Positions 34,549 to 43,662 of a stretch of DNA of 64,000 nucleotides are shown here, in pieces (position 1 is the first letter of the stretch; each line of letters opens with the position of its first letter). Position numbers and translations under genes: made by a program. A model generated the notes under the pieces. The model ran no database searches. It had not been told where the DNA came from and saw only the letters and a program-made list of their open reading frames with translations. The stretch is from Gemmatimonadota bacterium (GTDB lineage: Bacteria > Gemmatimonadota > Gemmatimonadetes > Gemmatimonadales > Gemmatimonadaceae): assembly GCA_016719105.1 (NCBI GenBank), contig JADKAQ010000030.1, forward strand, positions 19,325 through 83,324. Direction: 5' to 3'.

Positions 34549-35583
34549 GTGCGCGCTCTGACCATATCGGCACATGGCGGACTGGAACAACTCCAGCTCC
34601 GCGACGACCTCCCCACCCCCGAGATCGCGGCGTCTTCCGACGTGCGGGTTCGCATGAAGGCGGCGGCGCTCAATCGGCTCGACCTGTGGATGCTCGGTGG
34701 GCTCCCCCACATCAAGATCGCGCCGCCCTGGATCGTGGGCTCCGACGGGGCGGGGGTCGTCGAGGCGGTCGGCGACGCCGTGACGTCGGTGAAGGTGGGG
34801 GACCACGTGGTGCTCAACCCCGGGAAGAGCTGCCGGCAGTGTGAGTACTGCACCAGCGGAGACTCCCCGTTGTGCCTCAAGTACGGGATCATGGGCGAGC
34901 ACTACTCGGGGACCATCTGCGAGCAGCTCGTCGTCCCCGAATGGAACGTCGTCCCGATCCCCGCGCACATCCCGATGACCGAGGCGGCGGCCTTTCCGCT
35001 GGCGTCGCTCACGGCGTGGCGGATGATGGTGAGCAAGGCGCGCGTGCGCGCGGGCGAGCACGTCCTCATCTGGGGGATCGGCGGCGGCGTTGCCTTGCAG
35101 GCGCTGCAGATCGCCAAGGCGCTCGGCGCGCACACCTGGGTGACCTCGGGAAGCGACGACAAGCTGGCACGTGCCAAGGCGTTAGGCGCCGACGAGGTGA
35201 TCAACCACGCACAGGTCGACGTGGGCAAGGAGGTCCGCAACCGCACGTCCAAGCGCGGCGTGGACGTCGTGATCGACAGCGTGGGGGAAAAGACCTGGGG
35301 GCAGTCGCTCTTCGCGTTAGGCAAGCGCGGACGCCTGGTCACCTGCGGCGGGACGTCAGGGCCGATGCTGCAGATGGACGTGCGGCGCCTCTTCTGGAAC
35401 CAGTGGACCATCATGGGCTCGACCATGGGGAACGAAGAGGAGTTTGCGGCGGCGGCGGGCGAGTTTGCGCGGGGGCAGTTGCACGCGATCGTCGACTCCG
35501 TCCACGACATCACGCACGGCGCAGATGCATACGCGCGCCTGATGTCGGGCGAGCAGTTCGGGAAGGTCGTGGTCTCCCTCTAG
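34549..35583 (+). CDS. Zinc-binding quinone-oxidoreductase-like alcohol dehydrogenase
   Basis: 344 residues from GTG 34549. The N-terminal GroES-like domain contains NRLDLW, GSDGAGVVEAVGDAV and a structural-zinc-like cluster (CRQCEYCTSGDSPLC). The nucleotide-binding domain has GIGGGVALQALQIAKALGA, followed by SGSDDKLARAKALGADEVINH. The catalytic cysteine of zinc alcohol dehydrogenases is replaced in NRLDLW, as in quinone/enoyl reductases of the family. NAD(P)H-dependent reduction or oxidation of an unknown substrate is expected. It is divergent from sucB and contains two GTTAGG words (Leu-Gly codons). Confidence 0.84.
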   Translation: MRALTISAHGGLEQLQLRDDLPTPEIAASSDVRVRMKAAALNRLDLWMLGGLPHIKIAPPWIVGSDGAGVVEAVGDAVTSVKVGDHVVLNPGKSCRQCEYCTSGDSPLCLKYGIMGEHYSGTICEQLVVPEWNVVPIPAHIPMTEAAAFPLASLTAWRMMVSKARVRAGEHVLIWGIGGGVALQALQIAKALGAHTWVTSGSDDKLARAKALGADEVINHAQVDVGKEVRNRTSKRGVDVVIDSVGEKTWGQSLFALGKRGRLVTCGGTSGPMLQMDVRRLFWNQWTIMGSTMGNEEEFAAAAGEFARGQLHAIVDSVHDITHGADAYARLMSGEQFGKVVVSL

Positions 35584-35602
35584 TGGTAGCGACCTTGGCC
35601 GC

Positions 35603-35881
35603 GTGGCAGGGACCCCGACGTACACCACCCGCCCTACCACTGGGAGGGGGGCGTTCGTGAGCGAGGGGGCGAAGTACTCCACCGAGGAAGAGGCGGCGGT
35701 GCGGGCGGCGGTCGCTGCCGGGGAGGGGGCGACCTGTCCCCGTTGCGCGGTGCGGATGACACGCCGCTCCATCGGGGGTGGGTCGTTCGGGCTGGGGTAT
35801 GCGCGGCGGCGCGAGTGGTTCCTCTGCCCCTCGTGCCACCGGTCGGTGATCTTCGATCTCAAGCGCGGGACGCGGAACTAG
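35603..35881 (+). CDS. Small zinc-ribbon protein
   Basis: 92 residues from GTG 35603, or 74 from an in-frame GTG at 35657. Two CxxC pairs (CPRC and, 30 residues later, CPSC) form a zinc ribbon; the intervening GGGSFGLGYARRREWFL strand is conserved-looking, and HRSVIFDLK follows the second pair. The N-terminal part is acidic and alanine-rich. A nucleic-acid or protein-binding role is typical of such ribbons, but no specific family was recognised. It starts 19 bases after the oxidoreductase stop and may be co-transcribed. Confidence 0.65.
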   Translation: MAGTPTYTTRPTTGRGAFVSEGAKYSTEEEAAVRAAVAAGEGATCPRCAVRMTRRSIGGGSFGLGYARRREWFLCPSCHRSVIFDLKRGTRN

Positions 35882-35921
35882 GAGCCATCTCACCAGCGGT
35901 CGACGGCTCCCGGTCGTCGCG

Positions 35922-36464
35922 CTACGGCGCCCCGCCCAGCGCACCCCGCAGCAGTCGCCACGTGAGCATGGCGCCCCCCACCACCACTGTCGCCACGACC
36001 ACGACGGCCGCGCCGCCCAGCAGGACAACCAGCCGCGTGTCCGCTCGCGCGGTAGCCGGCGCCCCGAGCGCCTCTCGCTCCAGGAGCGCAAGGTTTCGCA
36101 CGTTGGCCTTCCACGCCATGTCGAACAGGTCGCCGAGCAGCGGAACGGAGCCTAACGCGGCATCGAGCACGAGGTTGGCCGTGATGCGCACGAGCACGCC
36201 GCGCGGGACGCCGCGTCGAGCCGCCTCCATGAGGATCGCCGCGCCGAGCAGCGCCCCAGCCGCGTCGCCCACCCCGGGAATGAGCCCCAGGATCGGGTCG
36301 AGTCCGATGCGAAAGCGCGTCCCGGGAATCCCGATCCCCTCGTCCAGCCAGTAGGCGAGGCGACGAAGGTGTTGCAGCCGGTTCGACGGCAGGGGAACGC
36401 GCGTTGGCGTCGCACTCTTCATGGAGAAACGGGTGACGGGCGTGGCGCCGCTGGTGTCGGTCAT
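35922..36464 (-). CDS. DUF4112 membrane protein
   Basis: 180 residues from ATG 36464. The stretch LAYWLDEGIGIPGTRFRIGLDPILGLIPGVGDAAGALL is the hallmark of DUF4112, followed by a membrane-inserting helix (LLGAAILMEAARRG), ALGSVPLLGDLFDMAWKANVRN and a C-terminal transmembrane helix (VVLLGGAAVVVVATVVVGGAML). The function of the family is unknown. It is convergent with the zinc-ribbon gene and divergent from the ankyrin gene. One GTTAGG encodes Leu-Gly in ALGSV. Confidence 0.85.
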   Translation of the reverse strand: MTDTSGATPVTRFSMKSATPTRVPLPSNRLQHLRRLAYWLDEGIGIPGTRFRIGLDPILGLIPGVGDAAGALLGAAILMEAARRGVPRGVLVRITANLVLDAALGSVPLLGDLFDMAWKANVRNLALLEREALGAPATARADTRLVVLLGGAAVVVVATVVVGGAMLTWRLLRGALGGAP

Positions 36465-36632
36465 GCAACGATAAGCCGTGGGTGACGCCGTGGGCACGTG
36501 CGCGAAGGTGCTCATACCCCGCACATCGTGGTCGGTTGTCTTGCCTCGCTCCCTGGTCACAGATTCGTTTTGCGGATCGGCGCGCGAGCGCTCTCCTCTC
36601 GTCGCTCCCGCCTCACCGCCAGGCCGATACCG

Positions 36633-37370
36633 ATGCCGACCATTCACGCCGACGATCCTCGCGCCATCGCGCTCACGACGGCGATTCGCGCCGGCCAGTT
36701 CGAGACGCTGCAACGCCACCTGCGCGAACACCCCGAGCTCGCCGCCGCGTCAATCGTCGATGCGCGCGGTGTGTCGCGGTCGCTGCTGCACGTCGTCGCC
36801 GACTGGCCAGGCCACTTTCCCAATGCCGCCCGGTGCGTGGCCGTACTCGTTGCAGCTGGCGCCAACCCGAACGTCCGGCTCGTGCCGGCGCCCCCCGCAC
36901 CGCCCGGGGAAACACCGCTGCACTGGGCCGCCAGCAGCGACGATGTCGACGTGGTCGACGCCCTGCTGGACGGTGGCGCCGACATCGAGGCGCCTGGCGC
37001 ACCCTTCACGGGAGGGACGGCCATGTCGAACGCCGTCGTCTTCGCGCAGTGGCGCGCCGCGCGCCGGCTGGTCGACCGCGGCGCCTCCACGACGCTCTGG
37101 CAGGCGGCGGCCCTGGGGGTGATCGATCGCGTGCAGCTCGCCCTCCACGGCGCGACGCCGCCGTCGGCCGAGGCCATCACCAACGCACTCTGGCACGCCT
37201 GCCGCGGTGGTCAACACGCGGTCGCGGTGCTGTTGGCGGAGCGAGGGGGCGACGTGAACTGGATCGGGCACGACCACAAGTCGCCACTCGACGTGGCGTA
37301 CGAGAGCGGCAACCGCGAGTTGGTCTCGTGGTTGCAGTCGGCGGGCGCTATTCGCCCGACGGCACGTTAG
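36633..37370 (+). CDS. Ankyrin-repeat protein
   Basis: 245 residues from ATG 36633. At least three ankyrin-like repeats are visible: AIRAGQFETLQRHLREHPELA, then ETPLHWAASSDDVDVVDALLDGGADIEA, and at the end HDHKSPLDVAYESGNRELVSWLQSAGA; the middle repeats are diverged. No signal peptide or membrane helix is present, so it is likely a cytoplasmic protein-binding scaffold. The frame is open upstream to 36498, but that part lacks repeat sequence. Its 3' end overlaps a convergent minus-strand gene by 23 bases, and the stop TAG lies inside a GTTAGG word. Confidence 0.82.
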   Translation: MPTIHADDPRAIALTTAIRAGQFETLQRHLREHPELAAASIVDARGVSRSLLHVVADWPGHFPNAARCVAVLVAAGANPNVRLVPAPPAPPGETPLHWAASSDDVDVVDALLDGGADIEAPGAPFTGGTAMSNAVVFAQWRAARRLVDRGASTTLWQAAALGVIDRVQLALHGATPPSAEAITNALWHACRGGQHAVAVLLAERGGDVNWIGHDHKSPLDVAYESGNRELVSWLQSAGAIRPTAR

Positions 37371-37763
37371 GGTCGATCAGCCGCAGCCGCGCCCGCGCGG
37401 CATCGCGCACCTGCTCGACGGTCTCGTCGGCCCCCGTGCGTCGAATCACCATGCCGAGGTACGCGGCGATCACCTCGGACTGAATCTCCCGCAACTCGCG
37501 CTGCGATGCGGTCGCCGCAATCCGCGACAAGAGCTTGCGGCGACTTTCGTGGTCGAGTCGGTTTGAGCCGGGCCCCTTGGGAGGGGTCGCCGCCGGCGAC
37601 TTCGTCCCGCTCTGGGGCGGTGTCGCCGAGGGGGCGGTGCTCGCCGAGGGGGCGGTGCTCGGCGAGGGGGCGGTGCTCGGCGAGGGGGCGGTGCTCGGCG
37701 AAGGGGGGCGCTCGCCGGCCCGTCGGGCAACGCCTGCGCGGTGTGCGAGTCGGAGTCGCTCAC
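37348..37763 (-). pseudogene. Small repeat-linker protein, frame broken at a G6/C6 run
   Basis: A start GTG at 37763 opens MSDSDSHTAQALPDGPASAP, after which the frame becomes arginine/proline nonsense. One extra base in the C6 run at 37703-37708 would join it to a second open frame: a (STAPSP)n linker coded by 18-bp repeats, then GTKSPAATPPKGPGSNRLDHE and a helical C-terminal domain, SRIAATASQRELREIQSEVI...VRDAARARLRLIDPN. I therefore read one protein of about 138 residues with a frameshift, either a sequencing indel or a real slippage site. The C-terminal helical domain is not a family I recognise. Confidence 0.5.
37628..37699. repeat. Minisatellite: four 18-bp units GAGGGGGCGGTGCTCGSC
   Basis: Four contiguous, nearly identical 18-mers, with a fifth degenerate start (GAAGGGGGG). 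Being a multiple of three, each unit encodes a six-residue Ser/Thr/Ala/Pro block in the minus-strand protein; the opposite strand would read EGAVLG repeats. Confidence 0.85.
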
Positions 37764-38059
37764 CCTGTCCCCCCGTTCGGTGGTCGTGCCATCACGAGAC
37801 TCCTCGCGCCATGCACATGTCAGGTCGCGATTGACTGTTCATGAATCCGCGTTCCACCTACTTCGAGCGTAAGGTGGTGGGTGTGCGATAGGAACGGGAG
37901 TCCTACTGAAGCCTTTTTTATGACTCGAGTCCGATCAGAGGATTCGCCCGTCCGCTGCCGTTGGTGCTGGCCGGACCGGCGTCTCGTGCCGTACCGTCAG
38001 CCGCATCGATCCCCGCCGGTTTCTCTCGCCTCCCCTCTCCCCCTCATTCTTCCCCGTCC

Positions 38060-39637
38060 ATGACGCTGTTCGTGACGCGGTTCGTGAAGTCGTCGGTCCT
38101 GATCGGTGTGTGTGCCTCTCTGGGCTTGCTGGCCTGCTCGGCGGCAAAGGCCGGCGATCAGGCGGAGGGTGGGGGTGGGGCGTCGGGGCGCGAGAGCGCT
38201 GACATCCTGGTGACCGGCGGAACGGTCATCACGATGGACCCTACCCGGCGCGTCATCGAGGATGGCGCCGTGGCGATCCGCGGCGATCGCATCGTCGCTG
38301 TCGGCAGCTCGAGCGAACTCGCGGCGAGGTTCGCCCCCACCGAGACCATCGATGCCAGGCGCAAGATCGTGATGCCTGGCCTCATCGATGGACACGGGCA
38401 CGCCGGACACGGTCTCGTGAAGAGCCTGGGGATGGACACCGAGGAGTGGTATCCGGCGACCGAGAAGATCTACGCGCACGGATCCACCGTCGACTTCTGG
38501 CGGGCGGAGGCCCTGCTGACGGGGGTCGAGCGCGTGCGGTTCGGCGTGACGACGGCACTCTCGCTCTTCGGTGGCGGCGACATGGTGATGCGGACCGACG
38601 ACGTGCGATACGGCGACGCCTATCTCAAGGCCACGCAGGAGGTGGGGCTCCGCTACTTCCTCGCGGTGGGGCCGCGGCGTCCGCCGTTTCCCAAGCGCTT
38701 CACCGAATGGCAGGGCGATTCGGCAATCGAACGCGACGTGTCGTTCGAGCGGCAGCTCGAGGTGTCGGAGGCGCTCATCAAGAAGTGGCACGGCGCGGGC
38801 GATGGGCGCATCAACCTCGCCGTCACCTTCGCCACGCATCATCAGGATGAGACGCCGGTCTCTGGCGCCGCACTCGCGGAGCTCAAGGCCCAGGCGCGTG
38901 CCACGCGTGAGCTCTCCAGGCGCTACAAGCTCGTCTTCACGCAGGACGGCCACACCACCGGGACGGTGAAGTTCGCGCACGAGCAGCTGGGGATCCTCGG
39001 CCCCGACGCGATCCTGTCGCACGCGACCGAGTTCACCGACGAGGAGATCGGGATCCTCGTGAAGACGGGGACGAAGATCGTGCACAACCCCAGCGCGAAC
39101 GCGGCCATCCGTCGCCGGTTCCAGCTGGTCGAGCTGCTCGACGCGGGCGTGACGGTGATGCTGGGTTCCGACGGCGTGGCGCCCGACCGCAGCTTCGACA
39201 TGTTCCGCCACATGTTCCAGGCGATGCACTATCATCGCTTCCACTTCCGGGACACGAACGTCCTCCCGGCGGGAAAGGTGCTGGAGATGGTGACGATCGA
39301 CGCAGCGCGCGCGCTGGGGATGGAGCGGGAGATCGGCTCACTGGAGGCGGGGAAGAAGGCCGACCTGATCCTCATCGACTGGTTCAGGCCGCACATGATG
39401 CCGATGAACATGCCGCTCTATCGCGTGGCCTACTTCGCGAACGGCAACGACGTCTCGACCGTATTGGTGAACGGGCGCGTGGTGATGCGCGACCGGACGG
39501 TGCTGACGGTGAACGAAGCCGAGGTGCTGACGCTCGCCCAGCGTGAGGCGGATGCGGCCATGGCGCGCACCGGGTTGCAATCGCTGACGGCGACGCCCGA
39601 GGGGTTCTGGGGGAGGAGTCGTTTCCCGGCGCGCTGA
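38060..39637 (+). CDS. Lipoprotein metal-dependent amidohydrolase (chlorohydrolase/deaminase-like)
   Basis: 525 residues from ATG 38060, which gives a lipoprotein signal with lipobox LGLLAC. The open frame upstream is ignored. The composite beta-sandwich (DILVTGGTVITMDPTRRV) is followed by the metal motif GLIDGHGHAGHG. Further ligands are probably in AVTFATHHQ, TQDGHTTG, LSHATEFTD and MLGSDGVAPD, and the barrel ends with IDAARALGMEREIGSLEAGKKADLILIDW. The ATZ/TRZ-type group hydrolyses or deaminates cyclic amidines and similar compounds. Export to the envelope is unusual for cytosolic deaminases. It is followed by a second amidohydrolase on the same strand. Confidence 0.85.
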   Translation: MTLFVTRFVKSSVLIGVCASLGLLACSAAKAGDQAEGGGGASGRESADILVTGGTVITMDPTRRVIEDGAVAIRGDRIVAVGSSSELAARFAPTETIDARRKIVMPGLIDGHGHAGHGLVKSLGMDTEEWYPATEKIYAHGSTVDFWRAEALLTGVERVRFGVTTALSLFGGGDMVMRTDDVRYGDAYLKATQEVGLRYFLAVGPRRPPFPKRFTEWQGDSAIERDVSFERQLEVSEALIKKWHGAGDGRINLAVTFATHHQDETPVSGAALAELKAQARATRELSRRYKLVFTQDGHTTGTVKFAHEQLGILGPDAILSHATEFTDEEIGILVKTGTKIVHNPSANAAIRRRFQLVELLDAGVTVMLGSDGVAPDRSFDMFRHMFQAMHYHRFHFRDTNVLPAGKVLEMVTIDAARALGMEREIGSLEAGKKADLILIDWFRPHMMPMNMPLYRVAYFANGNDVSTVLVNGRVVMRDRTVLTVNEAEVLTLAQREADAAMARTGLQSLTATPEGFWGRSRFPAR

Positions 39638-39729
39638 TGCCGGCTCGCAGGGCAAGGGCGGCACTCTGGCAGGGTCGAGTGCAGGCCACACACGGGGACG
39701 GATGACGGACCACCGACAGGGGGACTGCG

Positions 39730-41358
39730 TTGCGACGACGGTTGATGCCTAACGCGATTGGGGCACTCTTGCTCGGCGGCGTCTTCGGCGTTGCGCTGTG
39801 CCCCGCGATCGATGTGCGAGGAAGCACCGTGCTGGCGCAGGGCGCGACCTACGACGTGATCATCACGGGCGGGCGCGTCGTCGACGGAAGCGGGGCGCCG
39901 TGGTTCACCGCCGACGTCGGAATCGTCGGCGGTCGCATCGTGCGCGTCGGCGCGCTTGCAGGGGCAGCGGCGACGCGCCGAGTGGATGCCACCGGCCTGG
40001 TGGTCGCGCCGGGCTTCATCGACCCGCACGCGCATGCGCGGGAGCGACTCTTCGACCTGCCGACCGCCGAGGGGTACCTGCTGCAGGGGATCACCACCGT
40101 GGTGGACGGGAATGACGGCAGCTCGCCGCTCCCGGTGGCTCCCTACCTCGCGCGGGCCGCGGCGGCGCACTTCGCGCCGAACGTGGCGCTCTTCGTGGGG
40201 CATGGCACGGTGCGTGACCAGGTGATGGGCTCGGCCAATCGCAAGGCGACGCCGGCCGAACTCGACTCGATGAAGGCGCTCGTGGCGACGGCCATGCGCG
40301 AGGGGGCGTTAGGGTTGTCGACCGGGCTCGCCTATGTCCCGGGCACCTTTGCCCCCACCGACGAAGTCGTCGCCCTTTCGGCGGTCGCGCGCGCCCATGG
40401 CGGGATCTACACCTCGCACATGCGCGATGAGGGGGGCGGGGTGATCGCGTCGGTGCAGGAGACGATTCGCATTGGCGAGGCGGCGCGCATCGCCGTGCAC
40501 ATCAGCCACCACAAGGTCGGCGGGCGGCGCCAGTTCGGACAGAGCGTGCAGACGCTCGCACTCATCCAGTCGGCGCGCGCGCGCGGCGTGGACGTGACCT
40601 TCGACGTGTACCCGTACACCGCGTCGCATACGGGGCTGAGCCTGATCTTTCCGCGCTGGGCGATGGCCGACGACGGGCTCAATGCGCGTTTGACGGACCC
40701 GAAGGTGCGCGACGAGGTGAAGCGCGGGATGCTCGACTTCATCGACGAACGATTCGGCGACGATCCGGCGCGTATCCAGCTCGCGCGTTGCTCGTTCGAT
40801 CCGTCGCTGGGCGGCAAGACGATCGCCGACCTGCTCACCGCGGCGGGGCGTCCGCTGACGCAGTCGGCGACGGCCGACATGGTGATCGACTTGCAGCTCA
40901 AGGGCGGCTGCAGCGCGATCTTCCACGCGTACGACGAACCCGACGTCGAGCGCCTGATGCAGTCGCCCTTTGGGATGATCGGCTCCGACGGCAGCCTAAC
41001 CCGGCTGGGCGACGGGGCCCCGCATCCGCGCGCCTTCGGCACGTATCCGCGGGTGCTGGGACGCTACGTCCGCGAGCGACACGTGCTGTCGCTGGAGGAC
41101 GCGGTGCGCAAGATGACGTCGTTCCCGGCGGCACGACTCGGGCTGCAGGATCGTGGGCTCGTGCGCGAGGGGATGGCCGCCGACCTCACGATCTTCGACG
41201 CGGCGGCGATCATCGATCGCTCGACCTTCACGTCGCCGCACCACTATTCGCAAGGCGTGCGCTACGTCCTGGTGAATGGGGCGCTCGTCATCGATCGCGG
41301 AACGCACACCGGCGCCCGCCCCGGCCAGGTCCTCAAGGGCCCCGGGGCGCGACCATGA
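39730..41358 (+). CDS. Exported N-acyl-D-amino-acid deacylase-like amidohydrolase
   Basis: 542 residues from TTG 39730, which keeps the basic residues RRR before the hydrophobic core; an ATG at 39745 is the alternative. A signal peptide is followed by the D-aminoacylase landmarks YDVIITGGRVVDGSGAPWFTADVGI, the metal motif GFIDPHAHARE, VVDGNDGSS, GLSTGLAYVPG, YTSHMRDEGGGV and ISHHKVGG. The C-terminus has MIGSDGSLTRLGDGAPHPRAFGTYPRVLG. The enzyme family releases D-amino acids from N-acyl derivatives using zinc. Together with the neighbouring amidohydrolase and S9 peptidase this forms a same-strand set of exported hydrolases. Confidence 0.88.
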   Translation: MRRRLMPNAIGALLLGGVFGVALCPAIDVRGSTVLAQGATYDVIITGGRVVDGSGAPWFTADVGIVGGRIVRVGALAGAAATRRVDATGLVVAPGFIDPHAHARERLFDLPTAEGYLLQGITTVVDGNDGSSPLPVAPYLARAAAAHFAPNVALFVGHGTVRDQVMGSANRKATPAELDSMKALVATAMREGALGLSTGLAYVPGTFAPTDEVVALSAVARAHGGIYTSHMRDEGGGVIASVQETIRIGEAARIAVHISHHKVGGRRQFGQSVQTLALIQSARARGVDVTFDVYPYTASHTGLSLIFPRWAMADDGLNARLTDPKVRDEVKRGMLDFIDERFGDDPARIQLARCSFDPSLGGKTIADLLTAAGRPLTQSATADMVIDLQLKGGCSAIFHAYDEPDVERLMQSPFGMIGSDGSLTRLGDGAPHPRAFGTYPRVLGRYVRERHVLSLEDAVRKMTSFPAARLGLQDRGLVREGMAADLTIFDAAAIIDRSTFTSPHHYSQGVRYVLVNGALVIDRGTHTGARPGQVLKGPGARP

Positions 41359-41500
41359 ACATCGCGAGGCGATGCTTGGGATGACCGAACTCCCGCACGC
41401 CGTCTCATTGCTTCACACCGGCCAGGGCGCGAGCCACGTGCCCCCACACTGCAGCAGCGAAATCTCCCGCCTCCCCTCTTCCGTCTCCCGCCCCCAAGGA

Positions 41501-43576
41501 ATGGTGCCCATGCCCAGACTCCACTCGCTGCGGATCCTCTCCGCCACCTTGCTCGCGCTATCGTTCGCCTTGCCGCTGACGGCGCAGGAGAAGCCGTCGG
41601 ACTCGCTCCTCACCGTCAATCACTATCTCGACTTCGAGACGGTCTCGGGGGCACAGGTCTCGCCAGATGGCGGGCGCATCATCTACACGCGCCGCTTCGT
41701 CGACAAGCAGAAGGACTCGTTCGAGTCATCGCTCTGGATCATGAACGCCGACGGGAGCGAGAACCGGTTCCTGGTGCGCGGGGGCAGTCCAGTCTGGTCG
41801 CCCGACGGGACGCGCATCGCCTACCTCGCCGAAGGGGCGCCGGGTGGGGCGCAAGTGTACGTGCGCTGGATGAACGCCGAGGGGGCCACGTCGCAGGTCA
41901 CGCGCGCGACGTACGCGCCGGCCGACATCCAGTGGTCGCCCGACGGCAAGTCGATCGGCTTCGCGATGTACCAGCCCAAGCCCGACTCGTGGGCCATCGA
42001 CCTGCCGGCACCGCCGCCAGGCGCAACGTGGACGGCACCGCCGCGCTACGTGAACAAGGTGCACTATCGCGCCGACCGGCAGGGCTTTCTGGAGCCAGGC
42101 TTCGTGCACCTGTACATCGTCCCCGCCGACGGGGGGACGCCGCGCCAGCTCACCAAGGGCGAGTGGAATGCGGGGTCGCGATTCGACGGGCAGCCCGGAT
42201 CGGTGGGATGGGACTTCACGCCCGATGGCAAGTCGATCGTCTTCGACGGCTTGATGGAGGAGACGAGCGACAAGAACTACCGCGACAGCGATCTCAACGT
42301 CGTCGACATCGCCACGGGGGTGATGCGCAAGCTCACCGCGCAGCGCGGATCCTGGTCGTCGCCCGCGGTCTCGCCCGATGGGAAGTGGATCGCCTTCGCG
42401 GGCCACGCGTCGACCCGGGATTCCTACAAGACCGCGGAGCTGTTCGTCATGGCCGCTGACGGCTCGGGGATGAAGAAGATCTCCGGGAACCTCGACCGCG
42501 ACGTGGGCGACCTCACGTGGGCGCGCGACAACAGCGGCGTCTACTTCACGGCCAGCGATCGCGGGACCAACCAGCTCTTCTTTGCCAGCGCGGCCGGCGT
42601 CGTACGCCCCATCACCGCCGGGCAGCACATGTTCTCCCTCGGCTCCATCGCGTCGAACGGGACGGTGGTCGGGACGCGCTCCACCGCGCAGGAGCCGGCC
42701 GATGTGGTCCGCTTCCCGCTCACCAACCCGTCACAGCTCACGCGCCTGACGAGCGTGAATGCCGACATCCTCGCCAACAAGAAGCTGGGCGCGATCGAGG
42801 AGTTGTGGATCACGTCGAGCGGCGGAACCAAGGTGCAGGGGTGGCTCATCAAGCCGCCGAACTTCGACCCGTCCAAGAAGTGGCCGCTGCTCATGGAGAT
42901 TCACGGCGGGCCGCACGGGATGTACAACGTCGGCTTCAGCTACATGTACCAGAACTTCGCCGCCAACGGTTACGTGGTGCTCTATACCAACCCGCGCGGC
43001 TCGACGGGGTACGGCTCCGCGTTCGGCAATGCGATCATGAAGAAGTACCCCGGCGTCGACTACGATGACCTGATGGCCTCGGTCGACACGGTCGTGGGGC
43101 GTGGATACGTCGACCAGTCGCGCATGTACGTCGGCGGTTGTTCGGGCGGTGGTGTGTTGTCCAGCTGGATCATCGGCCACACCAACCGGTTTGCGGGGGC
43201 CGCGGTGCGCTGTCCGGTGATGAACTGGATCTCCTTTGCCGGCACCGCCGACGTTCCCTACTTCACGCAGGCCTGGTTCGAGAAGCCGTACTGGGAAGAC
43301 CCCAAGCCGTGGCTCGAGCAGTCGCCGCTGATGTACGTGGGCAACGTGACGACGCCGACGGTGATCATGACCGGTGAACTCGACCTGCGCACGCCGATGG
43401 CGCAGTCAGAGGAGTTCTACATGGCGCTCAAGCAGCGTGGCGTCCCGAGCGCGTTGCTGCGCTTCCAGGGCGAGTTCCACGGAACGGGATCCAAGCCGTC
43501 CAACTTCATGCGAACGCAGCTCTACATGATGTCGTGGTACCAGCAGCACAAGCGCGAGAAGGCAGCGATGAACTAG
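41501..43576 (+). CDS. Exported S9 family peptidase (prolyl-oligopeptidase/acylaminoacyl type)
   Basis: 691 residues from ATG 41501 (a second in-frame ATG at 41510), with a signal peptide ending near PLTAQ. WD40/PD40-like repeats (QVSPDGGRIIYT, PVWSPDGTRIAY, QWSPDGKSIGF, AVSPDGKWIAF) build the N-terminal propeller. The C-terminal alpha/beta-hydrolase domain contains MEIHGGPHGMY, YTNPRGSTGYG and the catalytic triad S548 (GGCSGGG), D628 (GELDLRTP) and H660 (GEFHGTG). The nucleophile elbow has Cys before Ser instead of the commoner GGSYGG. It probably degrades peptides in the periplasm. A strong hairpin follows the stop. Confidence 0.92.
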   Translation: MVPMPRLHSLRILSATLLALSFALPLTAQEKPSDSLLTVNHYLDFETVSGAQVSPDGGRIIYTRRFVDKQKDSFESSLWIMNADGSENRFLVRGGSPVWSPDGTRIAYLAEGAPGGAQVYVRWMNAEGATSQVTRATYAPADIQWSPDGKSIGFAMYQPKPDSWAIDLPAPPPGATWTAPPRYVNKVHYRADRQGFLEPGFVHLYIVPADGGTPRQLTKGEWNAGSRFDGQPGSVGWDFTPDGKSIVFDGLMEETSDKNYRDSDLNVVDIATGVMRKLTAQRGSWSSPAVSPDGKWIAFAGHASTRDSYKTAELFVMAADGSGMKKISGNLDRDVGDLTWARDNSGVYFTASDRGTNQLFFASAAGVVRPITAGQHMFSLGSIASNGTVVGTRSTAQEPADVVRFPLTNPSQLTRLTSVNADILANKKLGAIEELWITSSGGTKVQGWLIKPPNFDPSKKWPLLMEIHGGPHGMYNVGFSYMYQNFAANGYVVLYTNPRGSTGYGSAFGNAIMKKYPGVDYDDLMASVDTVVGRGYVDQSRMYVGGCSGGGVLSSWIIGHTNRFAGAAVRCPVMNWISFAGTADVPYFTQAWFEKPYWEDPKPWLEQSPLMYVGNVTTPTVIMTGELDLRTPMAQSEEFYMALKQRGVPSALLRFQGEFHGTGSKPSNFMRTQLYMMSWYQQHKREKAAMN

Positions 43577-43599
43577 GGGCGCCAAGCTGTCGCGGGGCT

Positions 43600-43629
43600 G
43601 ATGCGCGTTCCTCGAGGGGGACGCGCATC
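43600..43629. terminator. Bidirectional hairpin between convergent genes
   Basis: GATGCGCGT pairs with ACGCGCATC around TCCTCGAGGGGG, with an outer TCGCGG/CCGCGA extension. It is 23 bases after the S9 peptidase stop and about 33 bases from the anti-sigma stop on the other strand. Confidence 0.65.
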
Positions 43630-43662
43630 GGTCGACCGCGACGTCTCGTGTGGCCGGTGCGA

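Noticed and set aside
37628..37699. CRISPR-like array
   Set aside because: The 18-bp units are contiguous with no spacers and read in frame as protein repeats; no cas genes are nearby.
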